A stretch of 64,000 nt of DNA from Roseovarius litoreus (GCF_900142765.1 NZ_FRCB01000011.1:39424-103423); one strand, 5' to 3'; positions 15,179 through 24,601 are shown, counted from the stretch's first letter. Program-made: numbers and translations. Notes: generated by a model from the letters alone, not told the origin.

Positions 15179-17161
15179 ATGACCACAAGCTTTGCCCCTC
15201 TCACCGTCGCCATCGGCGATCTGGTCCCGCATCCCGCCAATGTGCGCAGCAACGCGCCGGAAACCTATGACCCCGAGAACATCGCCCATCTGAAAGCCAG
15301 CATTGCTGTTCTGGGCTTGCTCCAGCCGCTCCTGGTCCAGAAGCTTGACGGCAAATATGCTGTCCTCGCCGGTGGCCGGCGCCATGCCGCGCTGAAGGAA
15401 CTGGTTGCCGACAAGGCCGCCAAGGGGTTCACGGCGAAGACCAAGGTGGAATGCCGCCTTGTCCCTGACGACTGCGATGTCACCACGGCCCTGTCGCTCG
15501 CAGAGAACATCACGCAAGCGCCGATGAATGCCATCGACGAGTTCGAGGCCTTCGCCCGGATGATGGAAGTCGACGGACAGACGCCTGAAACCATCGCAAA
15601 AACCTTCGGCACCACGATCGCCGCCGTGAAAGGCCGGTTGCGCTATGGCCTGATCCACCCCGACATCCGCGCCGCGGCCCGGGCTAAGACGATCACGCTC
15701 GACACGATGAAGGCCTTTGCGGAGCATCCGAGCCAGGAGGTGCAGCGCGAAGTATTCGAGGCGCTCACCAGGGAAGATAGCTACCTGCAGGCCTATACGG
15801 TCCGCCAGGCGCTCAAATCCCGCGGCGTGCAGGTCAGCGACGATATCGGGGCCTTCGTGCGCGAGGACTATGAGGCCCGGGGCGGCGCTGTCGCAGCCGA
15901 TCTGCTGGAAGAGCATTCGGTGCTCGAGGATGCGGCGCTGGTCGAGACCATCCTGCTCGAGAAGCTCGGTGCCGCCGCCGAGGAGGCCCGTATGAGGCTG
16001 GGCTTTGCCTGGGCCGATGCGATGGTCCGCTATGATTACGCGACCATGGCCGACTACGGCCGCGTCTATCCCGGCCCGATCGAGCCGGATGAGGCTGCCC
16101 AGAAGCGCATCGATGAGATCACCGCCGAGCTTGAGCAACTGCAACTCGAGATGGAAGATGAGGGGCTCGACGACGGTGCCTACAACGCCCTTTACGACCG
16201 CGTCGACGCTCTGGAAGAGGAAGCCCGCGACCTGCAGGAGGCCTATAGCGCCGAGGACCTCGCCCGTGCAGGCGTGATCGCGTCCTGGTCCAACGGGCAG
16301 GTGACGCTCCATGTGGGCCTCTTGCGCCCGGAGGACATCGTGAAAGAAGAGGGCGCGCGCGCCGCCTCAGCCAATACGAACGGGGAGGAAGCCCCGGACG
16401 CTGGCGAGATCAGCTACCCTGCCTCGCTGGCCGAGGACCTCAAGACCGAGCGGGCCATGGCGCTCGGGGCCGCGATGGCGCTGCATCCCGAGGCCACGCT
16501 CGATCTGACGCTTTTCAAGCTGGTCAGTGATGTTCTGGCCAGCGGCATGAGTGTCACGCAGGCCATCAAGGTCGAGGCCCGCAAGGAATACCGCAGCCAT
16601 GCCAAGATGGACGAGATCGACGAGACCTCGCTCGATCAGGTGGCGGCGGCGCATGATGCGCTGGACCTCTCCTGGCTCGATGACGCGCGTTCGCCTGCCG
16701 ATCAGTTCGCGGCGTTTCGCGCGCTGAAGCCGGGCGAGAAGGCCAAGCTCGTCGCCTATGCGACCGCCAGCACGACGCAGTCCTGCTTCGCACGGGACCG
16801 CCAGCGCGACAGCCTGATGCATGCGTTCGAGATCGAGATCATGCCCGATATCCGCGCCCACTGGACGCCGAACGCGGCGCTGTTCAATCGCTTCAAGAAG
16901 GCCTGGCTCCTCAAAATCCTAGGTGAGGATCTGGGTCTCGCCCAGGAGGCTGTGACGCTAGCCTCGTCGAGCAAGAAGGAGATCGTCGCCTTCTGCGACA
17001 AGCTTTTCGCCGAGCCCTTCGCCACGCTCACGGACGCGCAGCGCGCTGCCGTGGCCGCCTGGTGCCCGCCGATGATGCAGACCGCCGGTGTCGCCTTTGA
17101 CGAGGCGGAGTCCGCTTCGGAAACCCCCGAGCCTGACGGCGAGGTCGCGCAAGCGGCCTGA
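15179..17161 (+). CDS. Large ParB/Srx-domain plasmid protein
   Basis: A 660-residue protein with a ParB-type N-terminal domain: 'IGDLVPHPANVRSN', 'LGLLQPLLVQ' and 'YAVLAGGRRHAALKEL', then 'ALSLAENITQAPMNAIDEFEAF' and an HTH ('PETIAKTFGTTIAAVKGRL'), together about residues 5-160. The remaining 500 residues are helical, with a coiled-coil-like acidic segment around 300-360. It is far longer than partition ParB and sits away from repABC, so it belongs to the accessory ParB-like family found in plasmid leading regions, not to the partition system. ParB domains bind CTP and DNA; its role during transfer is inference. Confidence 0.8.
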   Translation: MTTSFAPLTVAIGDLVPHPANVRSNAPETYDPENIAHLKASIAVLGLLQPLLVQKLDGKYAVLAGGRRHAALKELVADKAAKGFTAKTKVECRLVPDDCDVTTALSLAENITQAPMNAIDEFEAFARMMEVDGQTPETIAKTFGTTIAAVKGRLRYGLIHPDIRAAARAKTITLDTMKAFAEHPSQEVQREVFEALTREDSYLQAYTVRQALKSRGVQVSDDIGAFVREDYEARGGAVAADLLEEHSVLEDAALVETILLEKLGAAAEEARMRLGFAWADAMVRYDYATMADYGRVYPGPIEPDEAAQKRIDEITAELEQLQLEMEDEGLDDGAYNALYDRVDALEEEARDLQEAYSAEDLARAGVIASWSNGQVTLHVGLLRPEDIVKEEGARAASANTNGEEAPDAGEISYPASLAEDLKTERAMALGAAMALHPEATLDLTLFKLVSDVLASGMSVTQAIKVEARKEYRSHAKMDEIDETSLDQVAAAHDALDLSWLDDARSPADQFAAFRALKPGEKAKLVAYATASTTQSCFARDRQRDSLMHAFEIEIMPDIRAHWTPNAALFNRFKKAWLLKILGEDLGLAQEAVTLASSSKKEIVAFCDKLFAEPFATLTDAQRAAVAAWCPPMMQTAGVAFDEAESASETPEPDGEVAQAA

Positions 17162-17171
17162 GCCATCACGC

Positions 17172-17204
17172 GACCCGCGTGTGGATCTTGCACCCGCGCG
17201 GGTC
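17172..17204 (+). promoter_or_regulatory. Leader hairpin before the 17237 gene
   Basis: GACCCGCG (17172-17179) and CGCGGGTC (17197-17204) pair perfectly around 17 bases. They lie between the ParB-like stop and the next start, whose context is GACATCCCC-ATG. There is no T-run. Confidence 0.5.
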
Positions 17205-17236
17205 GATCCTCTCATACCCAACGGAAAGACATCCCC

Positions 17237-17830
17237 ATGGCTATTCTCAAGTTCTCTGCCTCAGCCGTTGCGGCGCAGATCGCCCATGCGCGCGCCTGCA
17301 AAACCTTCCTGCCCAACTGGAACGGGCCCGTGGACAGGCCGGCCCTGATCCTGATCGTCGGCAATGGTGTGCATCTGCGCTCAAACGGCATCGATGGCAC
17401 GACCACCCGTATCGTCACCACCGAACAGGCCGATCCCTCCTTCGCCTTCGCCGACGGCATGAACCCGTTTCGGGATACCGACTGGATGGCGCAGCGCCGC
17501 ATGGCGTTTCGCGATCTGACCGGCCAGTTCTATACCGACATCCTGGATGACGTGCAGGTTCTCATCGACCGGGGGCGGGGGGCGATCCGGCTCGCCACCG
17601 ATGGCCACAGCATCCGCGTCTTCGTGCGCCGGGCCTCGGATTATCTCATCGGCGGGACCTACGAGGTGCCGTCAGGCCTCGGCGGCACCTTCCGGGTCAT
17701 CCTCAAGGATGCCTGCGACACCTTCGCGATCGTGCAGAACTGCGGCAATTGCGAGGATTTCGACGCCATGCAGCCCTACCGCGTGCCGCTCGATGCGCTG
17801 ATGGAAATCGATGACCGGAGGGTGGCGTAA
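17237..17830 (+). CDS. Plasmid protein of unknown function
   Basis: A 197-residue soluble protein I do not recognise. It has an N-terminal 'MAILKFSASAVAAQIAHARAC' helix and a mixed alpha/beta body with several Asp/Arg-rich turns. A Cys pair 'NCGNCEDF' near residue 170 could bind a metal, but only two cysteines are close together. The start at 17237 is supported by GGAAAG and the block-typical ATCCCC-ATG context. It is followed by another gene of unknown function 103 bases downstream. It is likely part of the same accessory set as the ParB-like gene. Confidence 0.6.
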   Translation: MAILKFSASAVAAQIAHARACKTFLPNWNGPVDRPALILIVGNGVHLRSNGIDGTTTRIVTTEQADPSFAFADGMNPFRDTDWMAQRRMAFRDLTGQFYTDILDDVQVLIDRGRGAIRLATDGHSIRVFVRRASDYLIGGTYEVPSGLGGTFRVILKDACDTFAIVQNCGNCEDFDAMQPYRVPLDALMEIDDRRVA

Positions 17831-17933
17831 CCCGCCCTTTCTCAAACAAGCATCGCCAATACCCTGCCGGGCCTGCGGCCCTCTCGGGACATTGGCGACA
17901 ACAATTTTCCCAAACGAGAGAAAGGACTCTGAA

Positions 17934-18590
17934 ATGGGTTGGCTTTTCTACACCGACGGCCGCGTCCAGACCTACGCGGATGAGAAAGCGGAGATTGCCC
18001 GGCTGTGCACCTTCGAGGGCGAAAGGCGCAAGACGGAACTGGTCAAAGCCTGCAAGGTGGGTTCGACTTGGTACGCGGCGGCAAAGGTCACAAATATCGA
18101 TGGCTCGCCGGTCGAGGACACGACCTATGTGACCGATGCGGATGGCTCCATCACGTTCGGGGCTGTCTTCCTCACCCGATACGATGACGGCTGCTGGGGC
18201 TACAAGGATATGGAGGAAAGCGCGGGCCCGAACGAGTCTCGTGCTCCCCTTGGGCTGATCGAGCTCCTCTCCGACCTGAAAGACCCGGACAGCTACGCCC
18301 AGGACTGGCGTCAGCGCTGCCGGGACTGGGCGTCGATCCCGGACTACGAGGAAGGCGACAAGATCAGGCTCGCGGCCCCTGTGACGCTCACCGATGGCAG
18401 CACCTGCCAGATTGTCACCGCGACGCACTACAAGCGGGGGCGGCAAAAACGCCGCTGCTACCGCATCGAGGAAACCGGTGGGCTCGTACGCCTGTCGAAG
18501 GCCTCGCTTGCGGGCTCGGAGCTGCTCAGCTCCGCAAAAGGCGAGGCCAGTCCTGTGCTGGCGGAGTTCCTGGCGGGGCAGGGTGGTTGA
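17934..18590 (+). CDS. DUF6927-like plasmid protein
   Basis: A 218-residue protein beginning 'MGWLFYTDGRVQTYADEKAE', a start I recognise as typical of a plasmid-borne family annotated DUF6927. I choose ATG 17934 because GAGAAAGGA lies about ten bases upstream; the frame extends to 17811 but overlaps the previous gene there. The middle holds many aromatic residues ('STWYAAAKV', 'FLTRYDDGCWGYKDM'). The C-terminal third has a strand-rich region with paired basic residues ('YKRGRQKRRCYRI') that could contact nucleic acid. No enzymatic motif is seen. Confidence 0.7.
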   Translation: MGWLFYTDGRVQTYADEKAEIARLCTFEGERRKTELVKACKVGSTWYAAAKVTNIDGSPVEDTTYVTDADGSITFGAVFLTRYDDGCWGYKDMEESAGPNESRAPLGLIELLSDLKDPDSYAQDWRQRCRDWASIPDYEEGDKIRLAAPVTLTDGSTCQIVTATHYKRGRQKRRCYRIEETGGLVRLSKASLAGSELLSSAKGEASPVLAEFLAGQGG

Positions 18591-18648
18591 GTTGCCCGCT
18601 GAGACAACACCACGGGACCACGCGCGCACATACTGCCGACTTGAAATC

Positions 18649-18666
18649 GTATCTCAAATGAGATAC
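18649..18666. promoter_or_regulatory. Palindromic operator of the RelBE-type pair
   Basis: GTATCTCA (18649-18656) and TGAGATAC (18659-18666) are perfect arms around AA. They overlap a plausible promoter (TTGAAA at 18641-18646, then 17 bases, then TACATG). The antitoxin starts 29 bases downstream, so this is the expected autoregulation site. Confidence 0.65.
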
Positions 18667-18694
18667 ATGAATCCCATCAACTGGAGGATCATCC

Positions 18695-18994
18695 ATGCCT
18701 GCCCAAACATCCATGCTTCATGTTCGTGTTGACGACCAGCTGAAAGCACAGGCTTCGGACGCACTTGCGGGCGTCGGTCTGACGCTCTCCGACGCGGTGC
18801 GTATTCTTCTGACCCGCGTGGCCGCAGAAGGCGGCTTGCCTGCCGGATTGACCGCTGATCCGGATGCCTATGACGCCTGGTTCCGGGCGAAGGTACAGGA
18901 AGCGCTGGACGATCCAAGACCCACAACGCCCCATGCCAAGGCGATGCAAGACGCCCAGTCATTGATTGACGGCAAGCGCCTTGCCAAATCTTGA
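18695..18994 (+). CDS. relB: RelB/DinJ-type antitoxin
   Basis: A 99-residue antitoxin. The N-terminal ribbon-helix-helix part is 'MLHVRVDDQLKAQASDALAG' followed by 'GLTLSDAVRILLTRVAAEGGL', a RelB/DinJ signature. The C-terminal half is charged and would wrap the toxin. GGAGG precedes the ATG. It overlaps the toxin frame by 29 bases. The pair lies inside the plus-strand plasmid block with its own operator, so it is probably an independent addiction module. Confidence 0.88.
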   Translation: MPAQTSMLHVRVDDQLKAQASDALAGVGLTLSDAVRILLTRVAAEGGLPAGLTADPDAYDAWFRAKVQEALDDPRPTTPHAKAMQDAQSLIDGKRLAKS

Positions 18995-19256
18995 ATGGAA
19001 AGCCACGGCCATCGCCGACTTGTTGGCAATCATTGACTACATCTCTGACGACAACCCGGATGCCGCCCAAGTTCTCAAAGACGAGATTGAACACAAGACG
19101 TCCCTCCTTCCAGAACACCCTCAAATGTACCGCACGGGCCGTGTTGATGGGACCCGGGAGATGGTTGTTCGGCCAAACTACATCGTGGTTTATACTGAAA
19201 GCCCTGAGATGGTGACCATTTTGCGCGTACTTCATGCTGCGCAGCAGTGGCCATGA
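18966..19256 (+). CDS. RelE/ParE-superfamily toxin
   Basis: A 96-residue toxin of the RelE/ParE fold: 'LEWKATAIADLLAIIDYISDD' (N-terminal strand and helices), 'HPQMYRTGRVDGTREMVVRPNYIVVY' and 'TILRVLHAAQQWP' at the end. The C-terminal 'RVLHAAQQWP' is typical of ParE/RelE toxins. The start appears to be TTG at 18966, inside the antitoxin gene, so translation should be coupled. Whether it cleaves mRNA (RelE) or poisons gyrase (ParE) cannot be decided by eye. Confidence 0.82.
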   Translation: MTASALPNLEWKATAIADLLAIIDYISDDNPDAAQVLKDEIEHKTSLLPEHPQMYRTGRVDGTREMVVRPNYIVVYTESPEMVTILRVLHAAQQWP

Positions 19257-19285
19257 TCGGCGTACAGGCCCTCCGCTAAGAAGTT

Positions 19286-19323
19286 GCCCGCTCTACGCCT
19301 TCAAAGTGTAGAGCGGGCTTTTT
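19286..19323 (+). terminator. Perfect 11-base hairpin with T-run before the SbnO-like gene
   Basis: GCCCGCTCTAC (19286-19296) and GTAGAGCGGGC (19308-19318) pair perfectly and are followed by TTTTT (19319-19323). It can terminate the toxin transcript. It also lies only 40 bases upstream of the next start, where other genes of the block have their leader hairpin. Confidence 0.75.
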
Positions 19324-19363
19324 GTCCTTTGGAACTCAGACCCTGATCCAAAGGAAAATCCCC

Positions 19364-22300
19364 ATGTCCAGGCCCAAACCGGCAAATCCGGCTCTCTCAA
19401 TCTCCCACCCTGACCTCGCCTCTGCCCTCGCGCAGATCGGCGCGGAGGTCGACCTCCAACCCCTGCGCAGCTCAGCGCTCGCGCGCATCATGCGCGAGAC
19501 GTTTCATGGCAGCGATGCCGGCGGTGCCTGGGACTGGCGCATGGCCTATGACCTGATGCAAGCCGCTGCCGTCCAAATGCTGCTGCGTGGGGACGGCGCG
19601 GCAGGTGACATCGCCGCTGCAAGGCTGCTTGCCTCGCGGCTCCTGACGGAAACCCGCCGCTCCGAGCAGCAGATCCGGCTGCAGCAGTTTTCCACGCCGC
19701 TGCCATTTGCGGCGCTGGTCTTGCAGGCCACGGCGATCCGCAAGGGCGAGACCGTTCTGGAGCCCTCGGCTGGCACCGGTGCACTGGCCGCTTTCGCCGC
19801 CCGGGCTGGTGCCACGCTTTTGCTCAACGAGATCGACCCCTTTCGCCAGCGCCTCCTGCGCGCGGTTTTCGGCGGCGAGGTCACAGGCCATGACGGCGAG
19901 CATATCGATGATCTGCTGCAAACGCCGGTTCTACCCGACGTCGTGGTGATGAATCCGCCCTTCGCCTCCTCGGTCGACCGCTCCCGGGACAAACACATCG
20001 CCGCCAAGCATCTCATCGCGGCTGCAAAGCGTCTGGCACCCGGCGGGCGGCTTGTGGCGATCATGCCGCCGGGATTCACGCCCGAACGCGATGCCGCGCA
20101 TTGGTCCCGCGCCTGCGGTCTCCTGACGCCGCGCTTGGCGTTGACGATGCCGGGGCAGGTCTACCGCAAGCTCGGCACCTCTGTCGAAACCCAGCTGATG
20201 GTCTTCGACAAGGTGCAGGAGGACGGCGAAATGATCCGCGTCCCTGTGCGGGATCTGGATGAAGCCCTTCCTTTTGTCGACGCCGTGGCCGCAACCCGGC
20301 CCGAGATGCGCCCCGCCCAACGGGCTGAAGCGACCCCTCATGCTCGGCCGACCGTTCCATCATCTGCCCCGCGCAAGACCGCGGCTGCGCCTGTCGCCGC
20401 CTCCAAACCACGGGCCAATGCCGTCCGCCCGCTCAGCTTCACAAGCTTCGATGTCCCGCGCGACAACACGCCCATCTCGGACATCTATGCGCGCTACTGG
20501 CCGCAGCGGATCGAGATCGCGGGTGCGCAGGAACATCCCACGCCGCTCGTTGAAAGCATCGCCATGGCCTCGGTTGCCCCGCCCATGCCCTCAAACACGG
20601 GCAGTGATGACTTGCGGCTGCCCGCACGGCTGATCGAGGAGGGAGATCTCTCCGAGGCGCAGCTGGAAACCATCATCATGGCGCATGATGCCCATGGGCG
20701 CGACCTGCCCGGTCGGTTTAGCATCGATGACGACCCGGATGCACGGGCCTATCGCCTCGGCTATTTCCTCGGCGACGGCACCGGTTGCGGCAAGGGGCGC
20801 GAATGCGCGGGGCTCATCCTTGTGAACTGGCTGGCCGGACGCAGAAAGGCCATCTGGGTCTCCAAATCCGCCACGCTCATTGAGGACGCCATCCGCGACT
20901 GGACCGATCTCGGCGGGTCACCAGCCGACATTCAGCCGCTGTCGAAATGGAAACCAGACCAGCCCGTCCCGATGGGCGACGGTATCCTCTTCGTCACCTA
21001 CGCCACGCTGCGGTCCGCGGGCAAATGCGGCACCACGCGACTGAGCCAGATCCTCGCTTGGATGGGTGAAGACTTTGACGGCGTTCTTGCCTTCGATGAG
21101 GCCCATGCCATGCAGAACGCGGCAGGGTCTGAGCAGGGCAGGGGGGTCAAACCCTCCCAGCAGGGCCTTGCTGGCCTACGGCTGCAACTGGCAGCACCCC
21201 GCGCCCGCGTCTTCTACATCTCGGCCACGGGTGCTACGAGCGTGCACAACCTGGCCTATGCCGCGCGGCTTGGGCTCTGGGGGCAAGGCCCCGAATACCC
21301 CTTCCCGAGCCGCGAGAGCTTCGTTTCTGCGATGGAAGCCGGCGGTGTCGCCGCCATGGAGGTGGTTGCCCGCGATCTCAAGACGCTCGGGCTCTACACG
21401 GCCCGCGCCCTCAGCTTTGATGGGGTGGAGTATGATGTGCTCGAACACGCGCTCACTCCGGCCCAGATCGAGATCTACGATGCCTATGCGGGAGCCTTCC
21501 GCACGATCCACCACAATCTCGAGGCTGCACTGACCGCGACTGGCGTCAATGACGCCTCTGGGGAGACCAATGCCTCGGCCGCACGCGCCTCGGCCAAGTC
21601 CCGCTTCGAGAGCACGAAGCAGCGCTTCTTCAACCATCTCCTGATGGGCATGAAAGCCCCGACCATCATCCGCGCGATCAAGGACGATCTGGCAGCGGGC
21701 AAGGCTTGCGTCATCCAGGTTGTCTCTACAGGCGAAAGCCTGTTGAAGCGTCGGCTTGAGACGATGGACCCGGAGGATGAACTCGTCGAGGGTACCTTGA
21801 CGCCGCGCGACTACGTGCTGGGCTACCTCGAACAGGCCTTCCCAATCCATGCTCAAAAGCTCGTGGAGATCGACGGCAATATGGTGGTGGAACCTTTACG
21901 GGATGAGACCGGGGCGCTCGTTGTCTCGCGCGAGGCGCTCGCCCTGCGCGATGCGGCCATGATGGAGTTGATGACGCTCGCCCCGATCCCCTCGGCGCTG
22001 GATCAGATCCTCTGGGCCTTTGGCGACGAGGCCGTGGCAGAAGTCACAGGGCGGTCCATCCGGCCCCTCAAGGCCGAGGATGGTCATCTCTTCATCGAAA
22101 AGCGCGCCGCCAGCAGCAATTCATCCGAAACCCAAGCCTTCATGGACGGTGAGAAGGATATCCTTATCTTCTCCGATGCGGGCGGTACGGGCCGGTCCTA
22201 TCATGCGGCGCAAACGGCGAAGAACCAGAAACGGCGGCGGCACTACCTGCTGGAGCCCGGCTGGCGCGCCGATGCGGCCATCCAGGGGCTCGGCCGCACG

Positions 22301-23596
22301 CATCGCTCTGCCCAGGTCAGCGCGCCCTTCTTCCGGGTCTGCACCTCGGATGTGCATGGCGAAAAGCGTTTCACCTCGACTATAGCCAAGCGCCTCGACC
22401 AGCTGGGGGCCTTGACCAAGGGTCAGCGCGAGACCGGCTCGCAAGGCATGTTCCGCGAGGAGGACAATCTCGAAAGCCCGATCGCGCGAGCGGCGCTGCG
22501 TGGGTATTTCGCCGATCTTGCCACCGGGCGCGCCGAGGCGATGAGCTACGAGAGCTTCACCGACTGGACGGCCCTGCGGCTGATCGACAAGGACGGGGTG
22601 CTCCTTGAGGAGCTGCCGCCGATCCAGCGGTTTCTCAACCGGGTGCTTGCCCTTCCCATCCACATGCAGAACGCGCTCTTTGCCGAGTTCATGCGCCGGA
22701 TCGCTGATCAGACCGAACGGGCGCGCGCGGCGGGCACGCTCGATCTCGGCGTGGAAACCCTACGTGGCGAAAAGATCGAGCAGGTCTCCACCGAGGATCT
22801 CTGGACCTGCCCGAAATCCGGCGCCGTGACGCGGATTATCGGACTTGAGGTGACGGACCCAGTGTATGTCCTGGGCGCCGAAGAGGCCATATCGCGCAAT
22901 CCCGACAAGCTGCCGATGGTGAATCGCGCCTCCGGTCGCGCGGCGCTCATCTCGGCGCGGCCCATGCAGATGTATGACGAGGACATTGTCACGCTGATGC
23001 GCAAGGCGGTGCGGCCAAACGGGTCGAGCTATCTCGAAGAGGCACGGTTTGAGTCCTCGGCTTGGGAAGAGATCGACAGGCCCGAATTTGCGCAGATTTG
23101 GGATGCCGAGGCTGCGTCCCTGCCAAAAACCACCACGACCAAGCTCTACCTGCTGACCGGGCTGCTGCTGCCGATCTGGAAGGACATTCCGACCACCAAT
23201 GAGCGGATCTACCGTGTCACGCCAGACGGGGCGACGGCCATGATCGGGCGGACGCTGAGTGAGGAAGGGGCGGCCTCGCTGCGCGCCCGCTTCCTCGTCT
23301 CCAATCCGCAAACGCCACAGGAGATGTTGACCGCCGCCCTCGGCACCACCGCACCTGTCGATCTGGGCCGGGGTCTGACCCTGACCCGTCGCCGGGTCGC
23401 AGGCGAGATGCGCCTTGAGTTGGGCGGTGCGGATCGGGGCATGATCGATGGCCTCAAGGCGCTCGGCTGCTTCACCGAGATCATCGCCTTCCAGTTGCGT
23501 GTGTTCCTGCCGCATGGGGACGGGATCGACACGGGAAGCATTCTGGCCCGGATCGTGGGGCAGCGAGTCGCCAAGGTGGCAGAACAAGCCGCCTGA
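19364..23596 (+). CDS. Fused N6-adenine methyltransferase-like and Strawberry-notch helicase protein
   Basis: A 1410-residue two-part protein. The N-terminal part (about 95-290) is a methyltransferase-like domain with 'VLEPSAGTGALAAFAAR' (SAM-binding) and the catalytic 'NPPF' (Asn197). From about 390 the Strawberry-notch type SF2 helicase begins: 'GDGTGCGKGRE' (Walker A, Lys477), 'FDEAHAMQ' (Asp578), 'SATGATS', and a helicase C domain with 'IFSDAGGTGRSYHA' and 'IQGLGRTHRSAQ'. The start at ATG 19364 is set by AAAGGA. Such proteins are large plasmid/phage factors of unclear function; modification or remodelling of incoming DNA is a reasonable inference. It sits in the ArdC/ParB-like block. Confidence 0.88.
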   Translation: MSRPKPANPALSISHPDLASALAQIGAEVDLQPLRSSALARIMRETFHGSDAGGAWDWRMAYDLMQAAAVQMLLRGDGAAGDIAAARLLASRLLTETRRSEQQIRLQQFSTPLPFAALVLQATAIRKGETVLEPSAGTGALAAFAARAGATLLLNEIDPFRQRLLRAVFGGEVTGHDGEHIDDLLQTPVLPDVVVMNPPFASSVDRSRDKHIAAKHLIAAAKRLAPGGRLVAIMPPGFTPERDAAHWSRACGLLTPRLALTMPGQVYRKLGTSVETQLMVFDKVQEDGEMIRVPVRDLDEALPFVDAVAATRPEMRPAQRAEATPHARPTVPSSAPRKTAAAPVAASKPRANAVRPLSFTSFDVPRDNTPISDIYARYWPQRIEIAGAQEHPTPLVESIAMASVAPPMPSNTGSDDLRLPARLIEEGDLSEAQLETIIMAHDAHGRDLPGRFSIDDDPDARAYRLGYFLGDGTGCGKGRECAGLILVNWLAGRRKAIWVSKSATLIEDAIRDWTDLGGSPADIQPLSKWKPDQPVPMGDGILFVTYATLRSAGKCGTTRLSQILAWMGEDFDGVLAFDEAHAMQNAAGSEQGRGVKPSQQGLAGLRLQLAAPRARVFYISATGATSVHNLAYAARLGLWGQGPEYPFPSRESFVSAMEAGGVAAMEVVARDLKTLGLYTARALSFDGVEYDVLEHALTPAQIEIYDAYAGAFRTIHHNLEAALTATGVNDASGETNASAARASAKSRFESTKQRFFNHLLMGMKAPTIIRAIKDDLAAGKACVIQVVSTGESLLKRRLETMDPEDELVEGTLTPRDYVLGYLEQAFPIHAQKLVEIDGNMVVEPLRDETGALVVSREALALRDAAMMELMTLAPIPSALDQILWAFGDEAVAEVTGRSIRPLKAEDGHLFIEKRAASSNSSETQAFMDGEKDILIFSDAGGTGRSYHAAQTAKNQKRRRHYLLEPGWRADAAIQGLGRTHRSAQVSAPFFRVCTSDVHGEKRFTSTIAKRLDQLGALTKGQRETGSQGMFREEDNLESPIARAALRGYFADLATGRAEAMSYESFTDWTALRLIDKDGVLLEELPPIQRFLNRVLALPIHMQNALFAEFMRRIADQTERARAAGTLDLGVETLRGEKIEQVSTEDLWTCPKSGAVTRIIGLEVTDPVYVLGAEEAISRNPDKLPMVNRASGRAALISARPMQMYDEDIVTLMRKAVRPNGSSYLEEARFESSAWEEIDRPEFAQIWDAEAASLPKTTTTKLYLLTGLLLPIWKDIPTTNERIYRVTPDGATAMIGRTLSEEGAASLRARFLVSNPQTPQEMLTAALGTTAPVDLGRGLTLTRRRVAGEMRLELGGADRGMIDGLKALGCFTEIIAFQLRVFLPHGDGIDTGSILARIVGQRVAKVAEQAA

Positions 23597-23601
23597 AAAG
23601 T

Positions 23602-23615
23602 CAAAGCGGGCTTTG
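23602..23615 (+). promoter_or_regulatory. Leader hairpin motif before the DUF6878 gene
   Basis: CAAAGC-GG-GCTTTG (23602-23615), perfectly self-complementary and followed by GGTCGGG. A second hairpin, GCCCGG/CCGGGC, lies at 23641-23662. The core equals that at 14589-14600. Confidence 0.5.
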
Positions 23616-23717
23616 GGTCGGGCGTCGCGGATCGGGGTTTGCCCGGGCTGCGCTTTCCGGGCGCGCGCTGACCAATGCCACACCCGGCCCCCCAATTTCA
23701 GACAAGAGGACAGACCC

Positions 23718-24104
23718 ATGACCAATCCCCAGATCGACTATGCCGCAATGGCGGCTCAGTGGCGTGCAGAGCGCGAAACCACCTTGAAGGCATCCCGAAC
23801 GGAGCTGCTCGCGCAATTGCGCACGCTTGGCATCAGCGAGGTCACTGCCGAATACGAGGGCTACGGCGACTCCGGCAATGTCGAGGATGTGACGGTGCAG
23901 CCTGCAGAGATCCAACTGCCGGCGGCGCTTGCCGCTGAGGTTGGCGACTTCGCCTGGTCGCTCGCCTATCACCATCACCCGGGGTTCGAAAATAACGAAG
24001 GCGGCTACGGCACGCTGACCTGGGACATCGCAGCCGACAGGATCACCCTCGATCACGCGGACCGCTATGTCGAATGCTCGCACAGCTATGTCGAGGGTCT
24101 TTGA
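23718..24104 (+). CDS. DUF6878 family protein
   Basis: A 128-residue soluble protein beginning 'MTNPQIDYAAMAAQWRAERE'. The central 'LRTLGISEVTAEYEGYGDSG' and the closing 'DHADRYVECSHSYVEGL' are the patterns I associate with DUF6878. The start is set by AGAGGA before ATG 23718. The stop is followed after one base by the DUF6915 start, so the two genes form a tight pair. No catalytic residues can be named. Confidence 0.75.
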   Translation: MTNPQIDYAAMAAQWRAERETTLKASRTELLAQLRTLGISEVTAEYEGYGDSGNVEDVTVQPAEIQLPAALAAEVGDFAWSLAYHHHPGFENNEGGYGTLTWDIAADRITLDHADRYVECSHSYVEGL

Positions 24105-24105
24105 G

Positions 24106-24567
24106 ATGGCCCATCCGCTTCATCATGCCGAAAGCTCTGCCCGGAAATTCGGCGGGGTGCCGTCTGACTATCAGGCTGTGCACGATTGGTTTGACGCCTC
24201 GAAAGAGCACCTCGCGCTCTTCACGCACCGAGCTATGCGCCATCATGCCCAAGGCCTGTTCGAGGCCGAACGTGTCTTCGGCTTGACCCTGACCAATAGC
24301 GCAGGTCGGGACATTCCCGTGCGCTGGATCGGGGAGCAGCATGTCCGCGAAGACTGTCAGGGCCGGATCCCGAGCATGGCGGACTGGCTGCGACGGATCC
24401 AGCCCGAGCCATGGATGGCCAATGGCCATATCGACTCGCACGCCGGCTCCGAGCCCTGCGGCGACCCAAGGGTTGCCTGGGCCTCCGAGGTCGCCGCCGG
24501 AAGAACGGTTCTTGGTCTGAAGGATTGGATGGCGGCGCACGCGACGCAAGCCACGCAAGGTGCCTGA
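24106..24567 (+). CDS. DUF6915 family protein
   Basis: A 153-residue protein beginning 'MAHPLHHAESSARKFGGVPS', with the family core 'HRAMRHHAQGLFEAERVFG', 'IPVRWIGEQHVREDC' and 'PSMADWLRRIQPEPWM'. The many histidines in the first half (HHAE, HRAMRHH) and the conserved 'HVRED' could coordinate a metal, but this is a guess. It is translationally close to the DUF6878 gene upstream (one-base gap), so the two products probably act together. Typical plasmid accessory protein. Confidence 0.78.
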   Translation: MAHPLHHAESSARKFGGVPSDYQAVHDWFDASKEHLALFTHRAMRHHAQGLFEAERVFGLTLTNSAGRDIPVRWIGEQHVREDCQGRIPSMADWLRRIQPEPWMANGHIDSHAGSEPCGDPRVAWASEVAAGRTVLGLKDWMAAHATQATQGA

Positions 24568-24601
24568 CAGCACTCGGCCGTTTGCCAACAAATGCTGCAT
24601 G

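Noticed and set aside
15179..17161. Reading the ParB-like protein as a second partition system
   Set aside because: No ParA gene or parS palindrome nearby, and it is twice the length of partition ParB.
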